Shown: positions 44,489-53,225 of the stretch, in pieces
Layout of the letters: every line of letters starts with the position of its first letter
Position numbering within the stretch: position 1 is the first letter of the stretch
NCBI RefSeq assembly: GCF_011603255.1
Contig: NZ_JAANCM010000007.1
Coordinates: 186,001 to 250,000, forward strand
Length of the DNA stretch: 64,000 bases
Direction: 5' to 3'
From: Ferranicluibacter rubi
Lineage (GTDB): Bacteria > Pseudomonadota > Alphaproteobacteria > Rhizobiales > Rhizobiaceae
Position numbers and translations under genes: made by a program
The notes under the pieces: generated by a model
Databases searched by the model: none
What the model was told of the DNA's origin: nothing
The model's input: only the letters and a program-made list of their open reading frames with translations

Positions 44489-45309
44489 CAACAGCCCCTT
44501 CCAGCCCGATCGGAACGCTCATGGCCAGTGCTCCCCATCTATCCAGCGCCCCCCGCCTTTCCGTCCGCAATATTACCAAGAGCTTTGGCACTCACCAAGT
44601 GCTGCGCGGCATCTCGCTCGACGCGCATGACGGCGACGTGATCTCGCTGCTTGGCGCCAGCGGGTCGGGCAAGTCCACTTTCCTGCGCTGCATCAACATG
44701 CTGGAGATCGCCGATGCTGGCGAGATCGTAGTCGACGGCGAAACGATCGCCATGACGCAGCGTGGCGGACGCATGGTGCCGGCGGATCGGGGCCAAGTCG
44801 ATCGCATGCGCTCCGAACTCGGCATGGTGTTCCAGTCGTTCAATCTCTGGTCCCATATGACCATTCTGGAGAACATCATCGAGGGGCCGGTGCACGTGCT
44901 GAAACGGCCCCGCGCCGAATGCATCGCCGAGGCCGAAGCGCTTCTTGAAAAGGTCGGCATTGCCGGAAAGCGCCACGCCTATCCGGCGCACTTGTCCGGC
45001 GGGCAGCAGCAGCGCGCGGCGATTGCCCGGTCGCTGGCCATGAAGCCCAAGGTAATGCTGTTCGACGAGCCGACCTCCGCGCTCGACCCGGAACTGGTCG
45101 GCGAGGTGCTGCGCGTCATGCGCGCGCTCGCCGAGGAAGGCATGACCATGCTGGTCGTCACGCACGAGATGAGCTTTGCCCGCACCGTGTCGAACCGGGT
45201 AATCTTCATGAAATCCGGCGAGATCGATTGCGACGGCGCGCCCGACACCGTCTTCGCCGACGGCGCTTCGCCCGCCTTCCGCCAGTTCATCGGAAATTTC
45301 GGGGGCTGA
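44485..45309 (+). CDS. PAAT ABC transporter ATP-binding protein (HisP-like)
   Basis: 274 residues. Walker A GASGSGKSTFLRC near 57-69, signature LSGGQQQRAAIARSLA near 171-186, Walker B KVMLFDEPTSALDPE near 190-204, and His switch VVTHEMSFA near 225-233. Energises the transporter formed by the preceding genes. Translationally coupled by the ATGA overlap. The lyase gene starts 3 bases after its stop, so the lyase substrate is the likely cargo. Confidence 0.93.
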   Translation: MTTAPSSPIGTLMASAPHLSSAPRLSVRNITKSFGTHQVLRGISLDAHDGDVISLLGASGSGKSTFLRCINMLEIADAGEIVVDGETIAMTQRGGRMVPADRGQVDRMRSELGMVFQSFNLWSHMTILENIIEGPVHVLKRPRAECIAEAEALLEKVGIAGKRHAYPAHLSGGQQQRAAIARSLAMKPKVMLFDEPTSALDPELVGEVLRVMRALAEEGMTMLVVTHEMSFARTVSNRVIFMKSGEIDCDGAPDTVFADGASPAFRQFIGNFGG

Positions 45310-45311
45310 CC

Positions 45312-46823
45312 ATGGACGCGGTGCGCATGGACGATGTGGTGCTGGAAACGCGGCTCGACTGGCGCGCGGTCGCACGCGTCGTGGAGGGCGCGCCGCTGGT
45401 CCTGTCAAAAAACGCCATCGCACGGATCGAGACGGCGCATCGCATCGTCGGCGCGCTGGTGGAGAGCGGCGTACGCGCCTATGGCATTACCACGGGCGTC
45501 GGCGCGCTGGCCGATACGGTGGTCGATCGCCCGTCGCAGAGCCGCCTGTCGCGCAATATCGTCCTCAGCCATGCCTGTGGCGTCGGGCCGCTGCTCGATG
45601 CAAAATCCGTGCGCGCCATCATGGCCGCGCAGGTCGGCAACATGGCGCATGGGCATTCCGGCATCCGCAGGGACGTCGTGGCAACGCTCTGCACCTTTCT
45701 CGAAAAGAACTGCATTCCCGACGTTCCCTCCCGCGGCTCGGCGGGCTACCTGACGCACAATGCCCATATCGCCCTCGTTCTCATCGGCGAGGGCAGAGCG
45801 CAGGTGGACGGGGTGTCCATGAGCGGGGTCAAGGCGCTGGCCGCACTCGGCCTCGCACCCTTGGTGCTGGAGGCCAAGGAAGGGCTCAGCCTCGTCAACG
45901 GCACGGCCTGCTCGACAGGGCTCGGCGCCCTGGCGCTGTCCCGCGCGGCAGCTCTTCTCGACTGGGCCGATGCCATCGCCGCCCTGACGCTGGAAGCACT
46001 GGGCGCGCAGATGACCGCCTTTGATGAAATGGTGCTGGCACTCCGCCCGTCACCGGGTCTCCTCGCCGTGGGTGCGACCCTTCGTCGGCTCCTGGCCGGA
46101 AGCGGGTTGATCGAGGCTGCCAGGGGAGGGCGCACACAGGATGCGCTTAGCCTGCGCGCGGTGCCCCATGTCCATGGTGCGGCCCGTGATGTGTTCGACG
46201 TCACCGCCGCCGTCGTCGATCGGGAACTCGCCTCGGTTACCGACAACCCGGCCGTTGCCGGCACGCCGGACGCGCCCCTTGTATTCTCGCAGGCCCACGC
46301 TGTGGCGCCTGCACTGTCACAAGCGCTTGATAGCCTCGCGGTTGCGATGGCGCAGTTGTCCGCCATATCCGAGCGCCGGATCGACCGCCTCGTCAACCCG
46401 CTAGTCAGCAGCCTGCCACCGTTCCTCGCCACCGACCACGGCGCCGGATCCGGCTTCATGATCGCGCAATATACGGCTGCAGCCCTTGCCGCCGAAAACC
46501 GCCGCCTTGCCACACCCGCGAGCCTCGACGGCGGTCTCACCTCCGGCAATCAGGAGGACTTTCTGGCGCACCCGACCGCTGCCGCAAACAAGCTCCTCGC
46601 CATTCTCGACAATGCCGAACAGATCCTTGCAATCGAATACGCCGCAGTTGTCCAAGCCCACGACCTCATAGCAGCCACGCCACACACCCGCGCTCCCGCC
46701 ACAGATCGCCTCCACCGCCACCTGCGCCGCATAATCCCCCTCTACGCCGACGATCGGCCGCTCGGCCAGGATCTGGAAATCACCCGGCGTCTGATGACAG
46801 ACGTCGACGTCACCGAGATGTGA
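45312..46823 (+). CDS. Ammonia-lyase-family enzyme lacking the MIO triad; ergothionase-like
   Basis: 503 residues, histidine/phenylalanine ammonia-lyase fold (YGITTGVGALADTV near 57-70, LSHACGVGPLLD near 88-99, FMIAQYTAAALAAENRRL near 384-401, QEDFLAHPTAAANKLL near 413-428). Where MIO enzymes have GSVGASGDLAPLAH, this protein has GSAGYLTHNAH near 142-152, which drops three residues including Ala-Ser-Gly. Without the triad it cannot form MIO, so histidine deamination is unlikely. Ergothionase, which eliminates trimethylamine from ergothioneine, is the known MIO-less branch. Substrate assignment is inference from this and the transporter/HutC context. Confidence 0.75.
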   Translation: MDAVRMDDVVLETRLDWRAVARVVEGAPLVLSKNAIARIETAHRIVGALVESGVRAYGITTGVGALADTVVDRPSQSRLSRNIVLSHACGVGPLLDAKSVRAIMAAQVGNMAHGHSGIRRDVVATLCTFLEKNCIPDVPSRGSAGYLTHNAHIALVLIGEGRAQVDGVSMSGVKALAALGLAPLVLEAKEGLSLVNGTACSTGLGALALSRAAALLDWADAIAALTLEALGAQMTAFDEMVLALRPSPGLLAVGATLRRLLAGSGLIEAARGGRTQDALSLRAVPHVHGAARDVFDVTAAVVDRELASVTDNPAVAGTPDAPLVFSQAHAVAPALSQALDSLAVAMAQLSAISERRIDRLVNPLVSSLPPFLATDHGAGSGFMIAQYTAAALAAENRRLATPASLDGGLTSGNQEDFLAHPTAAANKLLAILDNAEQILAIEYAAVVQAHDLIAATPHTRAPATDRLHRHLRRIIPLYADDRPLGQDLEITRRLMTDVDVTEM

Positions 46824-47073
46824 CCGCGAATATACCGGCAGGCGGGTTGCTCGCGTTGAGCGTCTCGCTGGTAGAACCGGATTATCAAGGAGGCGAAGGT
46901 CGAATACGCCCCACGGAGTCTCGATGCCGCGTTCTATCCGTAACGCGTCGCCCGACACATGAGGACAGCGGTTTATCTCCAGCGCGCTCAGCGTCGAACC
47001 CGTTGAGCTGGATTATCAATCAACGTCGAATATTTCACGGCAAAATACGGTACAGAACCGGTATAGTGGCGCA

Positions 47074-47298
47074 ATGAGCAGATTTGAAGACCTCGAAGCC
47101 GCGACGCTGGAGCGACTGCGCACATTGAAGGCCAAGCCCGATATGACGATCAACCTGATAGATATGGGGGCACCCTTGAACGCCGCCGGTTACTCCCAGG
47201 AAGAGGTTCTGGCAGTCCTGCTGGCCCTCGAACAGGAGAAGATTGTCGCCCTCGCGCCCGGGAACCGGCTGCTCATCCTCAAGGATTTGCCGCAATAG
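47074..47298 (+). CDS. Small hypothetical protein, 74 residues
   Basis: A short soluble helix-rich protein (FEDLEAATLERLRTLKAKPD, then EEVLAVLLALEQEKIVALAP) with a winged-helix feel but no recognised family. No clear ribosome site: the ATG is preceded by TATAGTGGCGCA. The codon positions have a coding-like GC pattern. Convergent with the response regulator gene 12 bases away. Moderate support only. Confidence 0.45.
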   Translation: MSRFEDLEAATLERLRTLKAKPDMTINLIDMGAPLNAAGYSQEEVLAVLLALEQEKIVALAPGNRLLILKDLPQ

Positions 47299-47310
47299 CA
47301 AGTTCGATTG

Positions 47311-47700
47311 TCACTGCATGATCCTCTCCGCGATTCCGTCGAGCGCTTTTACGACGGAGACAGGCGGGTATGGTTTGGAAAAGAAAAGGCCGTTTTCCGG
47401 CAGCGTCTCATGGGCCACGTTGACATGTCCTGACGCGATGATGATCGAGACCGGAGGCCACCGGTCGCGCACGGCATGCGCCAGCTTTAGGCCGTCCATG
47501 GACCCAGGCATGTCGACATCCGTAAAGAGAACGCAGATGTCGTGGTGTTTCTCCATTAGACGGATCGCCTCATCGGCATTACCTGCGCCATAAACTGTGA
47601 AGCCCGCATCTTCGACCATGTCCATCGCGTCCATAAGCAGAAGCGGCTCGTCTTCGACGACAAGAACGGCTATGCGCCGGCGGTCGTAACTCTGTCCCAT
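47311..47700 (-). CDS. Single-domain response regulator
   Basis: 129 residues of CheY fold with no output domain. Acidic pocket VLVVEDEPLLL near 11-21, phospho-acceptor Asp in FTDVDMPGSMDG near 56-67, and the switch Ser/Lys regions IIIASGH and FFSKPY. Start at 47700 sits two bases after the kinase stop. Acts with the neighbouring HWE-type kinase as a pair; single-domain regulators of this kind in rhizobia often serve as phosphate sinks. Confidence 0.85.
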   Translation of the reverse strand: MGQSYDRRRIAVLVVEDEPLLLMDAMDMVEDAGFTVYGAGNADEAIRLMEKHHDICVLFTDVDMPGSMDGLKLAHAVRDRWPPVSIIIASGHVNVAHETLPENGLFFSKPYPPVSVVKALDGIAERIMQ

Positions 47701-47702
47701 GA

Positions 47703-48758
47703 TCAATCCGGTGCGAGATCGGTTTCATCCGGTCGCAGCGTTCCTTCCAGTTCGTATTTAAGTCCGCCTCGCGTATATTGTGTCCTGGCGCTTCCCTTGA
47801 AATAGGCAGGCACCACGCGTTCGGTCAGTCTTGAACCGAACCCACGCCTTAAAGGTTCCGCAACTCCCGGTCCGCCCGACTCGATCCAACTAAACCGAAA
47901 GCCGTTACCGTCTGGCGAATCCCAGAGAATCGTAACGATGCCCGCTTCGGTCAGCAGCGCGCCGTACTTGGTCGCATTCGTTGCTAACTCATGGATCGCC
48001 AGCGCGAGCCCGAGGGAACGTTGTGCTTCAAGAGAGAGCGAGGGGCCGTCGATCCGGAAGCGTCCTGTTCCGTCATCGTGCGGAGAAACGGCGGTCCTGA
48101 CGAGCGTCTCCACGTCGGCTGCCGACCAATCGGTCGCCGTCAACGCATCCTGTGCGCGGGCGAGGGCCTGAATGCGCGCTGATGCAAGCCCCGCGGCAAG
48201 TTTAGGGTCCGGGTTATTGCGCAGGCTCTGCGAGACGACGGCCTGAACCATGGCCAAGGTGTTTTTCATACGATGGGAAAGCTCGCGCTGCAGGATGCGT
48301 TGCTGGCGTTCACGATCCTTCTGCTCCCCCAGCAATCGCCGCTGCTCACGCACGAGATCGCCGCTTCTCGCCCGCTCTTCGCGCAGGCCGTCTACCGCTC
48401 TGTGCATGACTTGGATCAGAAGAATGTCGACACCGACGACACATACGTAAAACGCCAGCGCCACGAGCACCGACGTATCGAGCGAGAACGAACCGAAAGG
48501 TGGAATGAACCAGTACCATGCGGCAATGCCGCAGGCGAGGGCGCAAACCGCTCCGGGCAGGAGACCTGCAAGAAAAGCGGTTAGGATAACGGCCGGGAAG
48601 AACGTGAGATAGGGGAAGCCCGGTGGCAGAACATGGTCGAAGAGGAACCTGGCGTAGACGGCGCAGGCAAAGGCCGCAAACGCGATACCCCAAGCCACCA
48701 CAGGGGAAAAGCGAACCCGGTCGCTCAAAGTGAAGAGGTGAAGTCTGAGTGTGGTCAT
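47703..48758 (-). CDS. HWE-type membrane histidine kinase
   Basis: 351 residues. Four hydrophobic segments in the first 120 residues (AAFACAVYARFLF, then FFPAVILTAFLAGLLPGAVC) form a DUF4118-like sensor, followed by a coiled coil (REERARSGDLVREQRRLL). The H-box LQRELSHRMKNTLAMVQAVV near 150-170 and N-box LAIHELATNATKYGAL near 245-260 are typical of the HisKA_2/HWE group. Start at 48758 chosen over a weak TTG at 48815. Partner response regulator immediately follows. Confidence 0.87.
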   Translation of the reverse strand: MTTLRLHLFTLSDRVRFSPVVAWGIAFAAFACAVYARFLFDHVLPPGFPYLTFFPAVILTAFLAGLLPGAVCALACGIAAWYWFIPPFGSFSLDTSVLVALAFYVCVVGVDILLIQVMHRAVDGLREERARSGDLVREQRRLLGEQKDRERQQRILQRELSHRMKNTLAMVQAVVSQSLRNNPDPKLAAGLASARIQALARAQDALTATDWSAADVETLVRTAVSPHDDGTGRFRIDGPSLSLEAQRSLGLALAIHELATNATKYGALLTEAGIVTILWDSPDGNGFRFSWIESGGPGVAEPLRRGFGSRLTERVVPAYFKGSARTQYTRGGLKYELEGTLRPDETDLAPD

Positions 48759-49245
48759 TCCGCCAACGGGTCCGGGAGAGGTGTCCTGCTTCGCCGCTCC
48801 GTGGCGGTACGTCAACTGCAGATACGGTAAGTTCTGGTGCGATTACGTCATATTCAACTTACCTATCCCCTGAATGGATCGCAACGCAACGTTGAGGGAG
48901 CCTGAAGTATGGCTGATCGGGGGCTGAGGATATCACGAAGATGAACCGGAGAGCCCCTTAGGATCTCGTCGACGACGGAAAAGATCAGCACCACCATGAC
49001 ATCAGTCCAACGTCGGCGACCAAAAGGACCACAGCCGGTATCAGCTGTTCGATCGAGAAAACCGGAAGTTGACTTCCATCTCGGAAGCCTCTATGAATGG
49101 TTTATCGATATTTTGCTTGCTGAGCTTTGGTTATCGCGCGATTGGCACCGCGCTTCGAACGAACCTTCCTTTCAAAAACATCGCTGTCACTATCCGCGCC
49201 GCCTTAGCGACGCGGTCGATCAACATTGCTTTGAAAGGGTTCATC
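48759..49245 (+). promoter_or_regulatory. Upstream region and long leader of the cold-shock gene
   Basis: About 490 bases with no convincing gene. The last roughly 150 bases are AT-richer than the surroundings and end in GAAAGGG before the cold-shock start, so they probably form the long untranslated leader typical of cold-shock mRNAs. I see no clear terminator or operator earlier in the stretch. Confidence 0.4.
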
Positions 49246-49455
49246 ATGACCACAGGCACAGTTAAATGGTTCAACTCCACCAAAGGCTTCGGCTTCATTC
49301 AGCCTGACAACGGCGGCGAAGATGCTTTCGTCCACATCTCGGCTGTTGAGCGCGCGGGAATGCGCGAAATCGTTGAAGGCCAGAAGATCGGCTACGAACT
49401 CGAGCGCGACAACAAATCGGGCAAGATGTCGGCCTGCAATCTCCAGGCCGCTTGA
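49246..49455 (+). CDS. cspA: Cold-shock protein, CspA family
   Basis: 69 residues, single cold-shock domain: GTVKWFNSTKGFGFIQPDNG near 4-23 with RNP1 (KGFGFI) and RNP2 (DAFVHIS, near 28-34). Binds single-stranded RNA and DNA, keeping mRNA unfolded in the cold. Followed by a strong terminator. The ATG follows AAAGGG. Confidence 0.95.
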   Translation: MTTGTVKWFNSTKGFGFIQPDNGGEDAFVHISAVERAGMREIVEGQKIGYELERDNKSGKMSACNLQAA

Positions 49456-49516
49456 TCATAAACGGTTCCGTCCTTGACCACGGATGTACTGGCACCGACG
49501 AAACCGATTTATCCGA

Positions 49517-49548
49517 AAGGCCGGGCTTAAAGCCTGGCCTTTTTCTTT
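49517..49548 (+). terminator. Rho-independent terminator of the cold-shock gene
   Basis: A 25-base dyad (AAGGCCGGGCT at 49517-49527, a 3-base loop, AGCCTGGCCTT at 49531-49541, one G-T pair) runs into TTTTTCTTT. It lies 60 bases after the stop. Confidence 0.85.
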
Positions 49549-49576
49549 GGCGGACCTACAAACAACAGGATCATCC

Positions 49577-49801
49577 ATGTCGGAAACATACTCCAAATCG
49601 AGGCAGCAGGCGGAGATCGCGTTCGGCCTGACGCAGGCACCGTTCTTCGGTCATTCAAAAGCCGTCGAAGAGCTCGATTCTATCGTGCAGACACGCGAAG
49701 CAAAAACGCTGCGGCTCCGTGAGGCACGCCTCGCCAAGGAGGCGACGATCGTTGCTACCGCGGCACAGGCGCTTCTAACGCAGCGCCGAAAAATCAGGTG
49801 A
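49577..49801 (+). CDS. Small hypothetical protein, 74 residues
   Basis: Starts at 49577 with AGGA nine bases upstream. Charged, probably helical protein (AVEELDSIVQTREAKTLRLR, then EARLAKEATIVATAAQALLT) without a signal or membrane segment. It follows the cold-shock terminator, and its promoter would lie in the intervening 28 bases or upstream of it, so it may be read through at some level. No recognised family. Confidence 0.6.
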   Translation: MSETYSKSRQQAEIAFGLTQAPFFGHSKAVEELDSIVQTREAKTLRLREARLAKEATIVATAAQALLTQRRKIR

Positions 49802-49857
49802 CATCCTTCGGCAAGGGAAGCTTATGTCCCGAGCCGAGACACGGAGGGATTTGATGA

Positions 49858-50520
49858 TCAACAATCAACCTCTCCCGGAACGCGCCGAAATTCGGAAACG
49901 CAGAGTTCGTTTCGAGCCATGACGAGTGCATTTCCAACGCATCGCCGGCGGAACGCCTCATTGTTCGGCAATCTGCTGACGAACGCTCGGAACCATGCCG
50001 GAGCAACCAGTGCCTCAACGACGGCGTCTTGGTCGAGGAGCGGCGGCAACTCTCCACGTTGAACGGCTCTTTCCAGCATCACGTACGAACGCGAAAAGCG
50101 TCCGCGCCAGAACTCACCGAGAACGTCACTGACCGCCTCGTCGCCTTCGATGGAAGCCACGAAAAGAGCCTGCGTCAGTTTCGTCATTCCGGGGTCGTCC
50201 AGCATAGCCGTGATACTTTCGAGATATGTTAGGAAATCCCTCTCGATCGACCCGGTATTTGGAACAGGTACAAACGTGTCGCTGAGATCGATCAGCATAT
50301 CGGCGACAAGACGGGGACGTGTAGGCCAACGTCTGTAGACGGTCGCGCTGTCCACTCCCGCCAAGGCAGCAACGCTGCGATGGGAAAGGCTGCCATAACC
50401 CTGCTCCTGAAGTATTCGGAGGACAGCCCCGACTACGGCCTGGCGCACGCGTGCGTTGCGCCCGCCTGGTCTCTCCTTCACCCGATCGAATTCCGTCACT
50501 TCGGGCCGGCTTGACCGCAT
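49858..50520 (-). CDS. TetR/AcrR-family repressor
   Basis: 220 residues. N-terminal helix-turn-helix (GYGSLSHRSVAALAGVDSAT near 41-60, YRRWPTRPRLVADML near 62-76) and a C-terminal ligand domain rich in helices. Divergent from the metallo-lactonase gene, with a perfect inverted repeat in the 53-base gap. Probably represses itself and the lactonase until a lactone-like ligand binds; the ligand is unknown. Confidence 0.88.
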   Translation of the reverse strand: MRSSRPEVTEFDRVKERPGGRNARVRQAVVGAVLRILQEQGYGSLSHRSVAALAGVDSATVYRRWPTRPRLVADMLIDLSDTFVPVPNTGSIERDFLTYLESITAMLDDPGMTKLTQALFVASIEGDEAVSDVLGEFWRGRFSRSYVMLERAVQRGELPPLLDQDAVVEALVAPAWFRAFVSRLPNNEAFRRRCVGNALVMARNELCVSEFRRVPGEVDC

Positions 50521-50539
50521 CTTCGATTGCTCCTATTTC

Positions 50540-50565
50540 TTAATGCAACATATATCGCATTAAGG
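50540..50565. promoter_or_regulatory. TetR-type operator in the lactonase/regulator gap
   Basis: Perfect 8-bp inverted repeat CTTAATGC-N10-GCATTAAG occupies most of the gap between the two divergent genes. Size and position are standard for a TetR-family operator that controls both. Confidence 0.75.
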
Positions 50566-50573
50566 ACGGTATC

Positions 50574-51410
50574 ATGAAAATCCATTGCATCCAAACCGGC
50601 GATGTCCAGATCAAGAGGCGTCACCAGCTTGCTCGCTTCCGAGCAAGGCCGGCGCGTGCGCTGGATGTCATCGTTGACGCTCACTGGTCTCCGCGCCTTC
50701 CAATCGGTTGCTGGCTTATCGAACATCCCGAAGGCCTCATCGTTGTCGATACCGGCGAAAGCTCTAACGCGAACGATCCCGGCTATCAGCCCTGGTGGCA
50801 CCCTTTCATGCAGTTCTGCGAGCGTCGCCGGGTTGAACCTGAAGAAGAAGTCGGTCCAAGCCTACGGGCAATGGGCTTCGATCCGAAAGACGTTCGCTGG
50901 GTCGTGATGACCCATATGCATGGCGATCATGCTGGCGGGATCGGTCACTTCCCGAACAGCACTATTCTGCTTAGCAAGCTGGAGGCCGATGCAGCGTTGG
51001 CACGCACGGGGCCACTGACAGGCTACCTCAACATGCACTATCCCAAGTGGCTAAGACCTACGGAGATTGCATTCACCGACGGTCCTTGGGAGAGCTTCAA
51101 TCGCAGCAAAACACTGACCGAGGATGGCAGGGTTCATATCGTCCCGACGCCGGGTCACACGGAAGGACACATGTCGCTCGTGGTCGAGTTGGAAGGTCAC
51201 TGTGTCCTGATCGCCGGGGATGCGTCATACAGCGAAATGGACATGTTGCAGGGCAATGTCGATGGCGTGGCCTTCAGCGCCAGCGTGCATCATGACACGA
51301 CAAAGCGAATGCGCGAGCTTTGCTGTCGCAGACCAACCATCACCCAGTTTGCACATGACCCGAACAGCGCTGACCGATTGTCTGAGCTGAGGTTTACCCG
51401 GATAGCTTGA
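50574..51410 (+). CDS. Metallo-beta-lactamase-fold lactonase (N-acyl-homoserine lactonase family)
   Basis: 278 residues. Metal-site motifs MTHMHGDHAGG near 111-121, the HxHxDH signature, VPTPGHTEGHMSLV near 188-201, and AGDASY near 213-218 with the bridging Asp. Length and spacing match AiiA/AttM-type lactonases, which open lactone rings such as those of quorum signals. A substrate other than an acyl-homoserine lactone is possible. Convergent with thiY. Confidence 0.82.
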   Translation: MKIHCIQTGDVQIKRRHQLARFRARPARALDVIVDAHWSPRLPIGCWLIEHPEGLIVVDTGESSNANDPGYQPWWHPFMQFCERRRVEPEEEVGPSLRAMGFDPKDVRWVVMTHMHGDHAGGIGHFPNSTILLSKLEADAALARTGPLTGYLNMHYPKWLRPTEIAFTDGPWESFNRSKTLTEDGRVHIVPTPGHTEGHMSLVVELEGHCVLIAGDASYSEMDMLQGNVDGVAFSASVHHDTTKRMRELCCRRPTITQFAHDPNSADRLSELRFTRIA

Positions 51411-51426
51411 TGACAGACTTTGAAGG

Positions 51427-52461
51427 TCATTCGGCCTGTAGAGGCTCGGTGGTGAAATAGCCTGAAAACTCCGGCTTCTCCGCAACCGGCTTGCCGTTGA
51501 TATCCTTGAGGATATCCGCTTCAAACAAATAGTTGCCGATCGACTCCATCTTGACCGGGTCAATCCGGCCGACGACGCCGGTGCTGGTGCGGAAATACTG
51601 CCCATCGATCAGAGCCTGGAGTGAGGCGCGCACCAGGCGGCGGTCGGTGAGAGCGTCGCTGTTGGCGGCGATCATCAGGTCGACGGCCTCATCGGGATAG
51701 GCGACCGCGAATTCGTAGCCTTTGAGCGTGGCTTGGGTAAAGGCCTTCGCGTCGAGAGGCCGGTTGCGCAGGAAGGTACCGCTCGATCCGATGAGTGTCG
51801 TATGCTGGTCGGGAGCGCCATAGTCGGCATAACGGAACGCGCCTTGCCTGATGCCTTCAAGCTCCGCCTTGACGCCCTCCCAGGTGTAGACTTCGAGTGT
51901 GAAATCGACGGCGCCGTTTTCCAGCGCCTGGTAGGCCGAGGTGCCGAGCGTAATCGTCTCGAACGTGCCCTTGCCGCCGTCATGGCGGATCATCGCGCCG
52001 ATCAACGCATTTTCCCAGTCGCTACCGAACCCCCCGTAGATGAGCCCGTCGAGATCCCTTGGGCGTTGGATATCGGCGCGGTCGCCCTTGAAGACGAGCC
52101 GGCCGGTCTCGGTCTGCACCACGGCATAGGTCGCCACGAGATCGGCGCCGGCGGTATGTTGCGTGAACAAGCCGATCGAACCGACGATGCCGAAATCCGC
52201 AACATGGTTGGCGACAAGCGTCGCTGCCGACGTATCGGAATAAGGCAGGATCTCCACATTAATCCCGGCGTCGCGGTAGAAACCTTTTTCGCGGGCGACG
52301 AAGAGGCCGATATGGTTGGTGTTCGGCGTCCAGTCGAGCGCCACCGTCACCGTCTTCAGGGTCTGCGCACGGGCAGAAAGTGCGCTTAAGCCGAGGCCGG
52401 CAAGGGAAGCAAGTGCCGTACGGCGGGTCATGGTCGGGCGTATCGTGGTCGGGAATATCAT
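51427..52461 (-). CDS. thiY: Thiamine-precursor ABC binding protein (ThiY/NMT1-like)
   Basis: 344 residues with a twin-arginine-type signal (MTRRTALASLAG near 11-22) and the THI5/NMT1 family signature ALDWTPNTNHIGLFVA near 41-56. The family binds the thiamine pyrimidine precursor (formylaminopyrimidine type) in the periplasm. Start overlaps the thiZ stop (ATGA). Last gene of an operon under a TPP riboswitch. Binding ligand inferred from the family and the riboswitch. Confidence 0.88.
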   Translation of the reverse strand: MIFPTTIRPTMTRRTALASLAGLGLSALSARAQTLKTVTVALDWTPNTNHIGLFVAREKGFYRDAGINVEILPYSDTSAATLVANHVADFGIVGSIGLFTQHTAGADLVATYAVVQTETGRLVFKGDRADIQRPRDLDGLIYGGFGSDWENALIGAMIRHDGGKGTFETITLGTSAYQALENGAVDFTLEVYTWEGVKAELEGIRQGAFRYADYGAPDQHTTLIGSSGTFLRNRPLDAKAFTQATLKGYEFAVAYPDEAVDLMIAANSDALTDRRLVRASLQALIDGQYFRTSTGVVGRIDPVKMESIGNYLFEADILKDINGKPVAEKPEFSGYFTTEPLQAE

Positions 52462-53225
52462 GGCAATTGTCCTTCCTGAGGGGCGAGCAGGGTTTCGAGA
52501 ATGGCGTTTTCGATCGCCGCCGCTTCGGCCCCGGCAGCGCCGTTGCGAAGTCGAGGACGGGTGAGCGGAATGTCGATGACCTGAATGAGTGTGGCCGGGC
52601 GGGGCGAAAGAACATAGATTCGGTCCGAGAGATGGACGGCTTCCCGGACATCGTGGGTGACGAGCATCGCCGTCCAGCGGCGGCGCATCCACATCGCCTC
52701 CACAAAGCGGTGCATCCCCGCCCGCGTCAGCGCATCGAGCGCGCCGAAGGGTTCGTCGAGCAGAAGCATGGAGCGGTTCTGGACCACGGTACGCAACAGG
52801 GCTGCGCGCTGGCGCATGCCGCCCGAAAGCGCTGCGGGATACTGCTGCTCGAAGCCGGAAAGACCGAATTCGGACAGGAGCGGCTCGACGCGCGTGCGGG
52901 CTTCGCGACGGCTCATGCCCTGAACCTCAAGACCGAGCGTCGCATTGTCGATGATCCGCCGCCACGGCATCAGCGCGTCGCGTTGCGGCATGAAGGCGAA
53001 GGGAGAGGATGCCGCTTCGAGCGGCAGGCCGTCGTATAGAATCTCGCCATGCGTGGGTTTCAGCGTACCGGTGAAGAGCCGAAACAGCGTGGATTTCCCG
53101 GCGCCGGAAGGCCCGAGGATCGATACGAATTCACCGGGCCTCACAGTCAGCGAGATGTCCTTAAGGACTTGAAGGTCCTTATAGCCGGCGGCGATGCCGG
53201 TGAGCTGCAGGCGCGGCGGGATCAT
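52458..53225 (-). CDS. thiZ: Thiamine-precursor ABC ATPase
   Basis: 255 residues. Walker A GPSGAGKSTLFRL near 38-50, signature LSGGMRQRAALLRTVV near 135-150, Walker B LLLDEPFGALDALTR near 157-171, His loop VTHDVREAV. Drives import together with thiX. ATGA overlaps with both neighbours mean the three transporter genes are translated together. Start at 53225 chosen on that overlap. Confidence 0.92.
   Translation of the reverse strand: MIPPRLQLTGIAAGYKDLQVLKDISLTVRPGEFVSILGPSGAGKSTLFRLFTGTLKPTHGEILYDGLPLEAASSPFAFMPQRDALMPWRRIIDNATLGLEVQGMSRREARTRVEPLLSEFGLSGFEQQYPAALSGGMRQRAALLRTVVQNRSMLLLDEPFGALDALTRAGMHRFVEAMWMRRRWTAMLVTHDVREAVHLSDRIYVLSPRPATLIQVIDIPLTRPRLRNGAAGAEAAAIENAILETLLAPQEGQLP

Noticed and set aside
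45312-46823. Plain hutH (histidine ammonia-lyase) annotation
   Set aside because: The Ala-Ser-Gly triad needed for the MIO cofactor is deleted, so the standard activity is unlikely.
46824-47073. Possible repeat motif GGATTATCAA occurring twice between the lyase and the small gene
   Set aside because: Only two imperfect copies with different flanks; too weak to call a repeat or operator.
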